Made by a program: the position numbers and the translations under genes. Positions 43,681 through 51,428 of a stretch of 64,000 nucleotides of DNA are shown one piece after another (positions within the stretch are counted from its first letter, which is position 1; each line of letters opens with the position of its first letter). This DNA comes from an uncultured Eubacteriales bacterium (lineage in GTDB: Bacteria; Bacillota; Clostridia; Oscillospirales; Acutalibacteraceae): the NCBI GenBank assembly GCA_934489895.1, contig CAKSST010000007.1, positions 9,681-73,680 on the forward strand, in the 5' to 3' direction. The notes below the pieces were generated by a model, which was given only the letters and a program-made list of their open reading frames with translations, was not told the origin of the DNA and did not search any database.

Positions 43681-44214
43681 TTATTTCCCAACATTAGTAA
43701 CAAGTTCATCAATACTTTTGCGTTTTTTGGTGCGGAGCTTATCATCATCTTTAGCATAGCCTAAAGCTATGATAAGGCGTACCTTGCTCTTTATATTGCA
43801 AATTTCTTTTGCCTTATCCTCATCAAACCAGCCAATTATACAAGTACCAAGACCTTGAGCAGCAGCTTCTGCAGTAATATAAGCACAAGCAATACCTATA
43901 TCAATTGAGCGAAAATCGTTATCCATAACTTTTGCCGCCATACCTGCCGTCTTAACATAAGGCTCTTCGGACAAAATAATCATAACATTTGCATCGCTTG
44001 CAAACCTGTTCATTCCCATTCTTTGTCCTGTTTTTGCAATTTTCTTTGCAATCTCGCTCTTGCATACGGTTATATGATAGGGCTGACCGTTACAGGCAGA
44101 AGGCGAAAGCCTCGCGGCTTCAAGTATTGCATCGATTTTTTCCTGCTCTACCTCTTTAGCTGCATCATAGCTGCGACAAGACTGTCTGTTCCTGGCTATT
44201 TCCATAAAGTTCAT
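43681..44214 (-). CDS. Nitroreductase family protein
   Basis: FMN-dependent oxidoreductase of 177 residues. Family landmarks are NRQSCRSYD (near 8, FMN phosphate contacts), LEAARLSPSACNGQPYHI (near 31), DIGIACAYITAEAAAQGLGT (near 105) and IIALGYAKDD (near 150). It probably reduces nitro, quinone or flavin substrates with NAD(P)H. ATG 44214 has GAGGGTAAC upstream. It heads a coupled set with TIGR04076 and the alkD-like gene and lies 12 nt after the cupin gene. Confidence 0.9.
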   Translation of the reverse strand: MNFMEIARNRQSCRSYDAAKEVEQEKIDAILEAARLSPSACNGQPYHITVCKSEIAKKIAKTGQRMGMNRFASDANVMIILSEEPYVKTAGMAAKVMDNDFRSIDIGIACAYITAEAAAQGLGTCIIGWFDEDKAKEICNIKSKVRLIIALGYAKDDDKLRTKKRKSIDELVTNVGK

Positions 44215-44226
44215 AATGTTACCCTC

Positions 44227-44544
44227 CTATTGCTGCGTAACAACCGCAAAAAATACTATATCCTCGTTTGTATCGTTTATAAAGGTATGAGAATGTCCCT
44301 TTTTACAGTAATGTATATCACCGGTTTTCAGGCGCTCCTCTTTCCCATCAAGTATCATTTTGCCGCTGCCCGACAAAACATATATAATCTCACTTGAGGT
44401 TTCGTGGCAATGCAGACCAATTGAGGCACCGGGCGCTAATTTGCCTTTTAATATTTTATTTAACTCGTCTGTAAACATATCGGCCTCAAAAGTGCCCTCT
44501 CCGCCGTTAAATTTAGGTAAAAGCCTTTTTTCAAAATTAATCAT
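44227..44544 (-). CDS. Single-domain cupin protein
   Basis: Small beta-barrel protein of 105 residues with the two cupin motifs: GLHCHETSSEIIYVLSGSGK (near 42; His, His, Glu ligands) and the second motif with HYCKKGHSHTFIN (near 77; His ligand). The N-terminus LPKFNGGEGTFEADMF is common in cupins near oxidoreductases. Likely a metal-binding sensor or isomerase; substrate unknown. First gene of the cupin-nitroreductase-TIGR04076-alkD-like operon; start ATG 44544 with GGAGAG upstream. Confidence 0.87.
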   Translation of the reverse strand: MINFEKRLLPKFNGGEGTFEADMFTDELNKILKGKLAPGASIGLHCHETSSEIIYVLSGSGKMILDGKEERLKTGDIHYCKKGHSHTFINDTNEDIVFFAVVTQQ

Positions 44545-44621
44545 TTCGTACTCTCCTATAAAACCTTTTATAGTATTTTAACATATAAACATTATTGTAC
44601 GCAACAAAAAAGACAGAGAAA

Positions 44622-44664
44622 TGATATGCACCCCAAAAGTTAGACACTTTTGGGGTGCATATCA
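44622..44664. repeat. Perfect 19-bp inverted repeat, IS3-end-like
   Basis: TGATATGCACCCCAAAAGT (44622-44640), loop TAGAC, ACTTTTGGGGTGCATATCA (44646-44664). The arms are fully complementary and no T-run follows, so it is not a normal terminator. The sequence resembles terminal inverted repeats of IS3-family elements as I remember them, so it may be a relic of transposition; no transposase is nearby. Confidence 0.55.
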
Positions 44665-44873
44665 ACGCTGCCAAATTCAAAAAGCTTGCACAACATCTTG
44701 AAAGGTTTGTTATAGAACTTAATAATTAATATAGGCTATATATTCTAAAAAGCAAACTCTGTACAAAGTTTGCTTTTTGCGATATGCGGGCTTTGCCCGT
44801 GCGATATATTTAGTTTATAAATGCAATATATCTCGCTTAGCGGTCAATACGATATGTAAATTCCATTTGGAAT
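44665..44873. repeat. Non-coding stretch with a row of hairpins (copy 3 type)
   Basis: After a 23-codon open stretch with no start, there is an AAAAAGCAAACT ... AGTTTGCTTTTT terminator-like hairpin (44750-44779), then GCGGGCTTTGCCCG (44787-44800), CGCTTAGCG (44834-44842) and TAAATTCCATTTGGAATTTA (44857-44876), joined by GATAT-rich linkers. It resembles the arrays at 36868 and 39512 in layout, but with a GATAT linker. No gene is supported. Confidence 0.5.
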
Positions 44874-45545
44874 TTACACTTTTGTTAGCTCTTTAACGGT
44901 GGGTTCAATACTTTCCCATATCAAATCGGCAATGCATTGCATACCGTAATCGTTGGGATGATTATATTCACCGTGAGTTTCCTCAGCCGTTCTTATATCG
45001 CCCATAAATATAAAGGGCTCTGCGTATTTATCGGCAACTGCTTTACGGTTTGCGCCGACCTTATCGCGCAGCCAAAACTGTTCAATATGGAAGAACTTTG
45101 CTTTCTTATCATAGTCAAGATAATTGCATATATCCTCATAAGCCTGCTCAAAGCCGTTGTCACCGTCCGCCGAGTCGTAGGTTCTGGGCACATTGGTGCC
45201 AAAAAGCATTACAACGATATCGGGATGGTAATCCAAGACTTTAGCATACTGATTTTTATAATCAAAGCCGCGAAAATCACACTCAAAGCTTGCAACCTGC
45301 AGTATTGCAAAAGAAAGATCACTGTCATACTGTGCTGCTTTTTGTGCTACCAGATGCACATAGTCTTTTTCGGGACAGGAGGCTGCCATACCGCAATCTC
45401 TTGTCCAGCCTATTGAGGGTTTGGGACCGTGCTTCGATGTAGAGTTGCCTACAAAAAGAATTTTAAGGCCGTTTCCGCCGTATTTAAAAAACCAGTTATT
45501 ATTCTGATTTGTTGCGGGTACAATGTTTTTCTGCAAATCTTTCAT
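44874..45545 (-). CDS. SGNH/GDSL-type hydrolase
   Basis: Esterase-like protein of 223 residues with no signal peptide. SGNH blocks: LFVGNSTSKHG (near 31; Ser of block I), a Gly in block II, FGTNVPRTYD (near 115; Asn of block III) and ETHGEYNHPNDYGMQ (near 192; Asp and His of block V). The family includes acyl-carbohydrate esterases, so a deacetylase role on a glycan breakdown product is possible. Single gene; its stop is in the last hairpin of the preceding array. ATG 45545; ribosome binding site GAGGTG. Confidence 0.85.
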   Translation of the reverse strand: MKDLQKNIVPATNQNNNWFFKYGGNGLKILFVGNSTSKHGPKPSIGWTRDCGMAASCPEKDYVHLVAQKAAQYDSDLSFAILQVASFECDFRGFDYKNQYAKVLDYHPDIVVMLFGTNVPRTYDSADGDNGFEQAYEDICNYLDYDKKAKFFHIEQFWLRDKVGANRKAVADKYAEPFIFMGDIRTAEETHGEYNHPNDYGMQCIADLIWESIEPTVKELTKV

Positions 45546-45577
45546 AATATGTACACCTCAACTATTTAAATATAATA

Positions 45578-45775
45578 CTCCCGCCCTGCCGTAATGGGCC
45601 TGATTGATAACCTGTTTTTGTGTACAGGTGGGTGCCGTCCCAGCGGTTTTGCGCTCCCTTCGTCCGCCTAATGCGGGAGGTCTGCCGGACCCGCCGCCGG
45701 AGAGCCGGCTCCCTATTAATATACTTGTAGGGTTATAACGGCAACCATACGCGAACAGGGCAGGAAGTAAAAAAC
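45578..45775 (-). ncRNA. ssrS: Probable 6S RNA
   Basis: A GC-rich 198-nt block with no ORF of merit. Its ends pair: CTTCC, bulged T, GCCCTG at the 5' side with CAGGGC and GGGAG at the 3' side (11 bp), followed by further pairing TATGG/CCATTA. The interior has the long partly open middle (GTTATAACCCTACAAGT on one side, AAACAGGTTATCAATCAGG on the other) and a GC-rich apical part (GGAGCCGGCTCTCCGGCGGC; CCTCCCGCATTAGGCGG). Size, closing stem, central bubble and sequence feel match clostridial 6S RNA, which mimics an open promoter and binds sigma-A RNA polymerase. It starts 10 nt after the DUF1292 stop on the same strand. Confidence 0.7.
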
Positions 45776-45784
45776 ACAAGGATA

Positions 45785-46078
45785 TTATTTTTCTTCTATT
45801 TCAAACTTATCTGCAAGGCGGTCAATAAAGGCATCTGCTACCGAATCATATTCATCGTCATCCATAATTTCCTCAAAATATTCCTCGCCGTTTTCCTCTT
45901 TAACCGTAACAATTACAAGCTCACCGCTGTCATCAAGAATTTTTTGCGGGTCATCATATACCGGCAAAAGAGCAAGATAGCGGGCTTCATCAGTTTCAAT
46001 GGCGTCAAGCACCTCAAAAGTGTATTCATTTCCGTCATCATCGGAAAGGGTTACTATATCGGGATTGTAATCTTCCAT
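45785..46078 (-). CDS. DUF1292 domain protein
   Basis: Acidic protein of 97 residues. The DUF1292 pattern is clear: PDIVTLSDDDGNEYTFEVLD, then ARYLALLPVYD (near 32), ELVIVTVKEENGEEYFEEI (near 50) and a C-terminal FIDRLADKF. Common in Firmicutes, usually near ruvX/yrvE-type genes, with unknown function. ATG 46078 has AGGAGG 9 nt upstream. Here it lies directly upstream of the probable 6S RNA on the same strand. Confidence 0.9.
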   Translation of the reverse strand: MEDYNPDIVTLSDDDGNEYTFEVLDAIETDEARYLALLPVYDDPQKILDDSGELVIVTVKEENGEEYFEEIMDDDEYDSVADAFIDRLADKFEIEEK

Positions 46079-46210
46079 TTGAAAATACCTCCTGTATCTT
46101 TATTATATTTTAACCGTTTTAAGTATATTAGTCAACAATAAAAGTATTTTAACAAATTGTAAAAACTTAGTTTCAGTGTATATAATATACAAAAATAATT
46201 AAATTTGTTA

Positions 46211-46239
46211 TTGACATTTGTGCAAATGTATGATATATT
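46211..46239 (+). promoter_or_regulatory. Strong promoter with embedded palindrome
   Basis: Consensus TTGACA (46211-46216), 17-nt spacer, TATATT (46234-46239). The spacer contains a 7-bp-arm palindrome ACATTTG-TG-CAAATGT (46214-46229) that overlaps the -35 box, a classic repressor position. No annotated ORF follows, only the candidate ncRNA. Confidence 0.7.
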
Positions 46240-46245
46240 AAAAAT

Positions 46246-46540
46246 GCAAAAAGAAATATTACTAATTCAAAGACAAAATCTTAACAGAAAGGGGCTGGAC
46301 CCAATGCAGAGTGAATCACAAAATTTTGGCGAAAGCTATAAATTAAATTGAAAGGCGTGAGTCCGAAAATTTAGTAACTTTTTGTTTTTAAAATTTTTCC
46401 AAATAATTTTTAAATACGGTGAGTCCAATGTACTAAGAACTTCTCTTTAAAGATAAATCTATAGGACGGTGAGTCCGATGTACAACTAAAAACTTAATTT
46501 AACAATAAACCGCTTTGGCTTTTGCCAAAGCGGTTTTCTT
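46246..46540 (+). ncRNA. Candidate non-coding RNA with three GTGAGTCC motifs
   Basis: Interval of about 295 nt between the promoter at 46211-46239 and a terminator hairpin at 46507-46536. It contains GTGAGTCC at 46357-46364, 46419-46426 and 46469-46476; the second and third are embedded in CGGTGAGTCCAATGTAC and CGGTGAGTCCGATGTAC, and the third can fold as GGAC-GGTGA-GTCC. An earlier GGGGCTGGACCCAATG (46291-46306) may pair internally. The only ORF with a ribosome binding site is 15 codons from ATG 46304. Repeat spacing (62 and 50 nt) is not uniform. It may be a trans-acting sRNA or a protein-binding RNA. I do not know an Rfam family that fits. Confidence 0.55.
46507..46540. terminator. Terminator of the candidate ncRNA
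   Basis: AAACCGCTTTGGC, loop TTTT, GCCAAAGCGGTTT then TCTT; 13-bp perfect stem. It is also directly at the 3' end of the convergent large gene at 46542. Confidence 0.88.
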
Positions 46541-46541
46541 A

Positions 46542-49193
46542 TTATATTCTGTCGCCTAAGGCTATAAAGGTTAACGCTGCGCGTTTTACAAGCGGGCTGT
46601 CGCACTCTGCTGTAAACTCAACAGTATTATCGCCGTTTTGCAGTTCAATACTGCCGATAACAGCAGGTCTTGCAAGCTCTTTGCCCAATCCGTCATAATG
46701 AACGCAGAGCTTTGTTATGGGGTCATATTCAAGATAATCACCGCTATTCATTACTGTATCAAAGGCAACGGTCTGTCCGTTCGCCTTAACGGTAGGCTTT
46801 TTAAGCTCTAAAGCAACCTGCGGTAATGCAACAATGTCACGCAGCTTAATGTTATACTCACCCTGAGGGTGGACAATAACTTCAACATTTTCCAAGTTGT
46901 TCATATCAACCAGGCCGTCATAAACCGCATAAAACGGAATAGTGTCTTCAAACACTTTATAATCCAGCTGCTCTACAGGATATTCATGTGCCTTCATTTC
47001 TGCATTCTGAAACTCGTAGAAAGAATAATATCTCCAACCGGTAAAATCAATTTTAACGAAGTGGTCGCCGTATCCTGTTTCAAGATGCTTTAATGAATGT
47101 AAGCGAATATTTATTACCTCGCCCTTACCGTCACCGTATATCCACACACCCATACCGCGCATTTTATTGGTAGAAGAAGTTTTTACATTGTACTTTTTGC
47201 CAGTCTCAACGCTTTTATTTTGATCAAACTCAGCAATAACCTTTGCATTTTCAGAATAATAATCCTGAGCCGACCAGAGCGCCTCTATTCTTATTTTGGG
47301 AGTCTGTGTCTCAAAATCATTTGTGTATGTAAGAATATTTCTTCCCTCTTCAAAGCTTTCAATGCGCTGGCGGTTGGTATTCATACGCACAAAATAATAG
47401 TTATCCTCTTTCTTGCACAAATGATACTCTTTTTGAGGCTGTCTTACAATTTCCTTTATCTCTCTTGAAAAATATCCGTTATCACGCAAGGCGGTATATT
47501 CCTGAATGATAGGACGGTAGCTTTCAAGCAGAGGCACTGTCTTATAATATTCAAATGAGGAAAGCCAGCAAAGGCTTGCGTCTGTTGCAAGGGCCTTGCT
47601 CATAAGATATTCAACATCCTCGTGCCACATCACTTTTTTTTGCCAGTTGACAGGCTGTCCTATGGGGAAAAGCTGCCACCAGCCAAGTTCGCTTACAAGG
47701 CTCATTTTTTCTGCAAATTTTGAGTTGAAATCAACATGGACATCAACAAAATCACGGTAACCGCGTCCGGGAGTGTCAAAAGCACCCATAAGTGTGCGTG
47801 CATGCCAATGTCCCGGGTATTGCGGACCATAGCAGCAGTTAAATATTGGCGGTTTTTTAAGATATTTAAATATCTCATTAACAAAATCGGTTGCGTGATA
47901 CCACGAAAATTCATTTGAATCAAGCGCAAATACGCCGTCAATAGCATCAATATAAAATCCGTCAAAGTCAAGTTCATTATAAAACTCAGCTGTATTACGG
48001 GCAATCTCATAAAAAAGTTTGCTTCCGCGTTCGGGCATAAGATGGGTAAAGTAAGCACGCAGTTGTTTTATAACGCTGTCTTTTTTATGAGCCGTTACAG
48101 CGGTACCGAAAGCGCCTCGCAAAACAAAAATTTTACCATTTCTTATGCCTTGTATATACATAAGCTCATCATCAACACGCAGAACAGGTGACTCTTGTAT
48201 ATAAGCACCAAAGACAGAATTTACACTTTCAATAGGTTCACAAATTACCACTTCTTCATCACTGTTGCCAATATCGCAGGCCAGGGTAAAGGTTTTTGAA
48301 ATAGCAAGATCCTCGTGAGGTACAGGCTGCAAGTATTTACCGCCCTTATCGCGCGGATTACCGTAAGCGTCAATAAAGAAAGCATAGCTATGCACCATAG
48401 CGTTTATACCGTTTTGATGCAGCTTATCAACAATATGTTTTAAATCTACTCTGCCGTTAGGGTAAATCTCCTTGTTATAAACCTCAAAGTCTCCCGTGCG
48501 GAACATATGCGCCTGATGAAAATTAACCTGTGTGATTCTAAAATCATTGAGCAGCTCTATGTATTCATCAATATTGTCATCGGTCAAAGGCTGTACTCTT
48601 ATAGCGTAGGTGCGGTTCGCATCCTTGCAATCCTTTGCGTAAGGACCGCTGTATGCGCCTTTGGGCATCTGGCCGAAGGGTATTTTGTCAACGATCTCGC
48701 GCATAACGCCGTTCATTTTATCTTCCTGTATACCGATAACAGCAAAAGCCGCGTTTTCAATACCTATATGAGTATAAACCGTAGCAGACAGTTCTTGGTT
48801 CTTACCGGGATATTCTGCCGTTTTTACGTTAAGGGTAAGTCCGATACCACTGGTCATAAATCCAGTATCAGCAACATCCGTGAGCAAATTAACAAAGGTT
48901 AAAGACCAGAAATCTTCATTTGAAACGGCAAGTAAAGTAAATTTAAAAAAGTCATCAAAGGTTTCAGCCCTTACTTGTGCGCAAAAGCCGTTTTCAAAAC
49001 CTATGCGGAGTATGCCGTCATTATAGCTTGCGCTGTTTGCACAAAGCTCGCTTTTATCATTAAGCACAAGCTTTGCAAAAGCAGTTTGCTCTTTAAGAAT
49101 GTTTCTGTTTTTTTCTTTTGCAAATATACAGGATACTTTTGCTTTTTCGTCAATAGTAATCAATAAATGATTGTTTTCATTGACAATATTCAT
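46542..49193 (-). CDS. Large uncharacterised protein with predicted TIM-barrel glycosidase-like centre
   Basis: Protein of 883 residues without signal peptide, so probably cytoplasmic. The first 200 residues look all-beta (repeated short strands, KVSCIFAKEKNRNILK), residues 215-560 resemble a TIM barrel with VNFHQAHMFRTGDF, MVHSYAFFIDAYGNP, a putative catalytic-type FYNELDFDGFYIDAIDGVFA (near 420) and VSELGWWQLFPIG (near 505), and the C-terminal 280 residues again look beta-rich. I cannot place it in a named glycoside hydrolase family. Start ATG 49193; preceding sequence has AGGTAGCTGATAAAA. It lies 31 nt downstream of thrS, facing the candidate ncRNA. Confidence 0.6.
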   Translation of the reverse strand: MNIVNENNHLLITIDEKAKVSCIFAKEKNRNILKEQTAFAKLVLNDKSELCANSASYNDGILRIGFENGFCAQVRAETFDDFFKFTLLAVSNEDFWSLTFVNLLTDVADTGFMTSGIGLTLNVKTAEYPGKNQELSATVYTHIGIENAAFAVIGIQEDKMNGVMREIVDKIPFGQMPKGAYSGPYAKDCKDANRTYAIRVQPLTDDNIDEYIELLNDFRITQVNFHQAHMFRTGDFEVYNKEIYPNGRVDLKHIVDKLHQNGINAMVHSYAFFIDAYGNPRDKGGKYLQPVPHEDLAISKTFTLACDIGNSDEEVVICEPIESVNSVFGAYIQESPVLRVDDELMYIQGIRNGKIFVLRGAFGTAVTAHKKDSVIKQLRAYFTHLMPERGSKLFYEIARNTAEFYNELDFDGFYIDAIDGVFALDSNEFSWYHATDFVNEIFKYLKKPPIFNCCYGPQYPGHWHARTLMGAFDTPGRGYRDFVDVHVDFNSKFAEKMSLVSELGWWQLFPIGQPVNWQKKVMWHEDVEYLMSKALATDASLCWLSSFEYYKTVPLLESYRPIIQEYTALRDNGYFSREIKEIVRQPQKEYHLCKKEDNYYFVRMNTNRQRIESFEEGRNILTYTNDFETQTPKIRIEALWSAQDYYSENAKVIAEFDQNKSVETGKKYNVKTSSTNKMRGMGVWIYGDGKGEVINIRLHSLKHLETGYGDHFVKIDFTGWRYYSFYEFQNAEMKAHEYPVEQLDYKVFEDTIPFYAVYDGLVDMNNLENVEVIVHPQGEYNIKLRDIVALPQVALELKKPTVKANGQTVAFDTVMNSGDYLEYDPITKLCVHYDGLGKELARPAVIGSIELQNGDNTVEFTAECDSPLVKRAALTFIALGDRI

Positions 49194-49224
49194 TTTTATC
49201 AGCTACCTATAAGAGTTTTATTAT

Positions 49225-50988
49225 TTACGCCTTTTGAGTAATTTCCTCAACAAGCTTTAAAGCAAATTCCTGAGCAGGCATACTGCCCAAATCACCCTTA
49301 TCGCGTGAGCGGACAGATACTGCGCCGCATTCAGCCTCTTTGTCGCCTGCAACCAGCATATAAGGTACCTTTTCAAGCTGTGCCTCACGGATTTTGAAGC
49401 CGATTTTTTCATTGCGCTCATCAATCTCGCAACGGATACCTTTCTGTTGAAGCAAGTCTTTTACGTTGTGCATATATTCTGCGTGGCGGTCGGCTATGGG
49501 TAAGAGCTTTACCTGTACGGGTGCCAGCCATGCGGGGAATTTTCCTGCATAATGCTCTATTAATATACCGATAAATCTTTCAATTGAGCCGAACACCACA
49601 CGGTGTATCATAATGGGACGGTGCTTTTGTGAGTCTGCACCTATGTATTCAGCCTCAAAGCGCAAAGGCAGCTGGAAGTCAAGCTGAATGGTACCGCACT
49701 GCCAGGTACGGCCTATTGAGTCTTCCAAATGGAAATCAATCTTAGGACCGTAGAATGCGCCGTCGCCCTCGTTAACAACATAGGGCATCTGCATTTCTTC
49801 CAAAGCGGTTTTCAAGCCGTTTGTTGCCATATTCCAATCTTCAACAGAACCTAAATGGTCCTCGGGCATGGTGGAAAGCTCAACGTGATATTTAAATCCA
49901 AAGAGATTATAAACCTCGTCAATAATTCTTACAACGCCTTTTATTTCGTCTGCAATCTGGTCGCGTGTCATAAATATATGAGCATCGTCCTGTGTAAAGC
50001 AGCGCACTCTCATAAGGCCGTGCAGCTCGCCCGATTTTTCGTGACGGTGTACCAGACCCAGCTCGCCAAGCCTTAAGGGTAAATCCTTATAAGAACGGGG
50101 CTGCATTTTATAAACCAGCATACCGCCCGGGCAGTTCATAGGTTTAACTGCAAAGGCGTTATCATCAATCTCGGTGGTGTACATATTTGCCTTGTAATGT
50201 CCCCAGTGGCCTGAGGTTTCCCAAAGCTGACGGTTAAGCAGCATAGGTGTGCTTATCTCGTGATAGCCTTCGCGGGTATGGATTTGACGCCAGAAATCAA
50301 TAAGGGTATTTTTAAGTATCATACCCTTAGGTAAGAAGAAGGGAAATCCCGGTCCTTCTTCCATCATTGCAAAAATGCCTAACTCTTTACCTAATTTGCG
50401 ATGGTCGCGCTTTTTGGCTTCTTCAATGCGCTCAAGATGTGTTGCAAGGTCTTCCTTTGAAGCAAATGCTGTACCGTATATACGGGTGAGCATCTTGTTT
50501 TTTTCGCTTCCGCGCCAATAAGCACCCGCAACGCTTGTAAGCTTAAACGCTTTAACGGCAGAAGTGAAGCTAACGTGGGGGCCTGCGCACAAATCAACAA
50601 AGTCACCCTGTTTAAAGAAAGAAAGCTCTTCATCCTCGGGCAAATCATTAATAAGCTCAACCTTATATGGCTCACCCTGCTGCTCCATTAAAGCAATACC
50701 TTCTTTGCGCGGTAGGGTAAATCGCTCTAATTTAAGGTTTTCCTTTGTTATTTTTTTCATTTCTGCTTCAAGAGCAGTCAGGTCCTCATCTGTAAAGGGG
50801 CGCTCACAGTCAAAATCGTAATAAAACCCGTCCTTAATTGCGGGACCTATTGCAAGCTTTGTGTTAGGAAAAAGGCGCTTTACAGCCTGTGCTAAAACAT
50901 GTGACGCTGTATGACGCAAAGCATTTCTGCCAACTTCATCCTCAAAAGTGCATTCCTGGACTGTACCGTCGTGAAAAATAACCTTCAT
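49225..50988 (-). CDS. thrS: Threonine--tRNA ligase, lacking most of the TGS domain
   Basis: Class II aminoacyl-tRNA synthetase of 587 residues. The editing domain starts at once (RHTASHVLAQAVKRLFPNTK near 25, with the HxxxH-type zinc site and a later CAGPHV near 140); the catalytic core has motif 2 MNCPGGMLVYK (near 285), RVRCFTQDDAHIF (near 325) and motif 3 near GSIERFIGILIEHYAG (near 465); the anticodon domain ends the protein. Usual length is about 640; the N-terminal TGS domain is reduced to MKVIFHDGTVQE. ATG 50988 has AGAGGAAGAG upstream. Control is by the T-box leader at 51081-51339. Confidence 0.95.
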   Translation of the reverse strand: MKVIFHDGTVQECTFEDEVGRNALRHTASHVLAQAVKRLFPNTKLAIGPAIKDGFYYDFDCERPFTDEDLTALEAEMKKITKENLKLERFTLPRKEGIALMEQQGEPYKVELINDLPEDEELSFFKQGDFVDLCAGPHVSFTSAVKAFKLTSVAGAYWRGSEKNKMLTRIYGTAFASKEDLATHLERIEEAKKRDHRKLGKELGIFAMMEEGPGFPFFLPKGMILKNTLIDFWRQIHTREGYHEISTPMLLNRQLWETSGHWGHYKANMYTTEIDDNAFAVKPMNCPGGMLVYKMQPRSYKDLPLRLGELGLVHRHEKSGELHGLMRVRCFTQDDAHIFMTRDQIADEIKGVVRIIDEVYNLFGFKYHVELSTMPEDHLGSVEDWNMATNGLKTALEEMQMPYVVNEGDGAFYGPKIDFHLEDSIGRTWQCGTIQLDFQLPLRFEAEYIGADSQKHRPIMIHRVVFGSIERFIGILIEHYAGKFPAWLAPVQVKLLPIADRHAEYMHNVKDLLQQKGIRCEIDERNEKIGFKIREAQLEKVPYMLVAGDKEAECGAVSVRSRDKGDLGSMPAQEFALKLVEEITQKA

Positions 50989-51080
50989 TATTCTCTTCCT
51001 CTCATATTATAAAAGTTTTTCAAAATAAGTATTTAGCAAATATTTAATAATTTTTGTACAAAAATAAAATAATTTGCTTT

Positions 51081-51339
51081 ATAAAAAACAAAACCCTTGA
51101 AGCAACAAATGTTTTTATTGCTTCAAGGGTGCTTTTTGCACGGTTCCACCTTGATTTTTAACTCAAAATGCAAGCCTTTAACGCAGGCGTTACGTTCCTT
51201 TTTGCTGCCAAAGGACACTCAAAGGCGGTTTTCTTGCATAATACTTTTAAACGGCTTTCAGCCCATGGCCGTTTTTCTCTTATAAAAGCACTAAAAATTG
51301 CAATACTTTTTCCTTATCAACGCTTTAAGATATTTATTT
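51081..51339 (-). promoter_or_regulatory. T-box riboswitch (threonine)
   Basis: tRNA-sensing leader in front of thrS. The invariant T-box is seen as GGTGGAACC (minus strand, 51150-51142), next to the terminator stem ACCCTTGAAGCAA/TTGCTTCAAGGGT (51130-51093) with a T-run to 51081. Upstream, stem I elements are GCGTTGATAAGGAAAAAGTA (51332-51313 approx.) and AAGAGAAAAACGGCC...GCCGTTT with the distal loop. An ACC threonine codon occurs in CAAGAAAACCGCC, at the expected 3' side of stem I, and is a plausible specifier. Uncharged threonine tRNA would allow thrS expression. Confidence 0.85.
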
Positions 51340-51345
51340 ATACTT

Positions 51346-51374
51346 ATAATATATTCTAAACACATAATTGTCAA
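51346..51374 (-). promoter_or_regulatory. Promoter of the thrS T-box leader
   Basis: Minus-strand TTGACA (51374-51369), 17-nt spacer, TATTAT (51351-51346). It is back-to-back with the pth promoter. Confidence 0.75.
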
Positions 51375-51382
51375 GTTTTATG

Positions 51383-51411
51383 TTGAATAACACAGTTTGC
51401 TGTGATAAAAT
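51383..51411 (+). promoter_or_regulatory. Promoter of pth-mfd
   Basis: TTGAAT (51383-51388), 17-nt spacer, TAAAAT (51406-51411). The spacer contains ACACAGTTTGCTGTG, a near palindrome. Confidence 0.65.
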
Positions 51412-51428
51412 ATTAAGCGGTGGTATAT

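Noticed and set aside
44665..44735. Transposase or other C-terminal gene remnant (INAAKFKKLAQHLERF)
   Set aside because: Open for only about 35 codons, no start, no recognisable family; chance frame cannot be excluded.
46246..46540. Type III toxin-antitoxin antitoxin RNA (ToxI-like)
   Set aside because: Repeat spacing is irregular and no toxin gene follows the terminator; the next gene is convergent.
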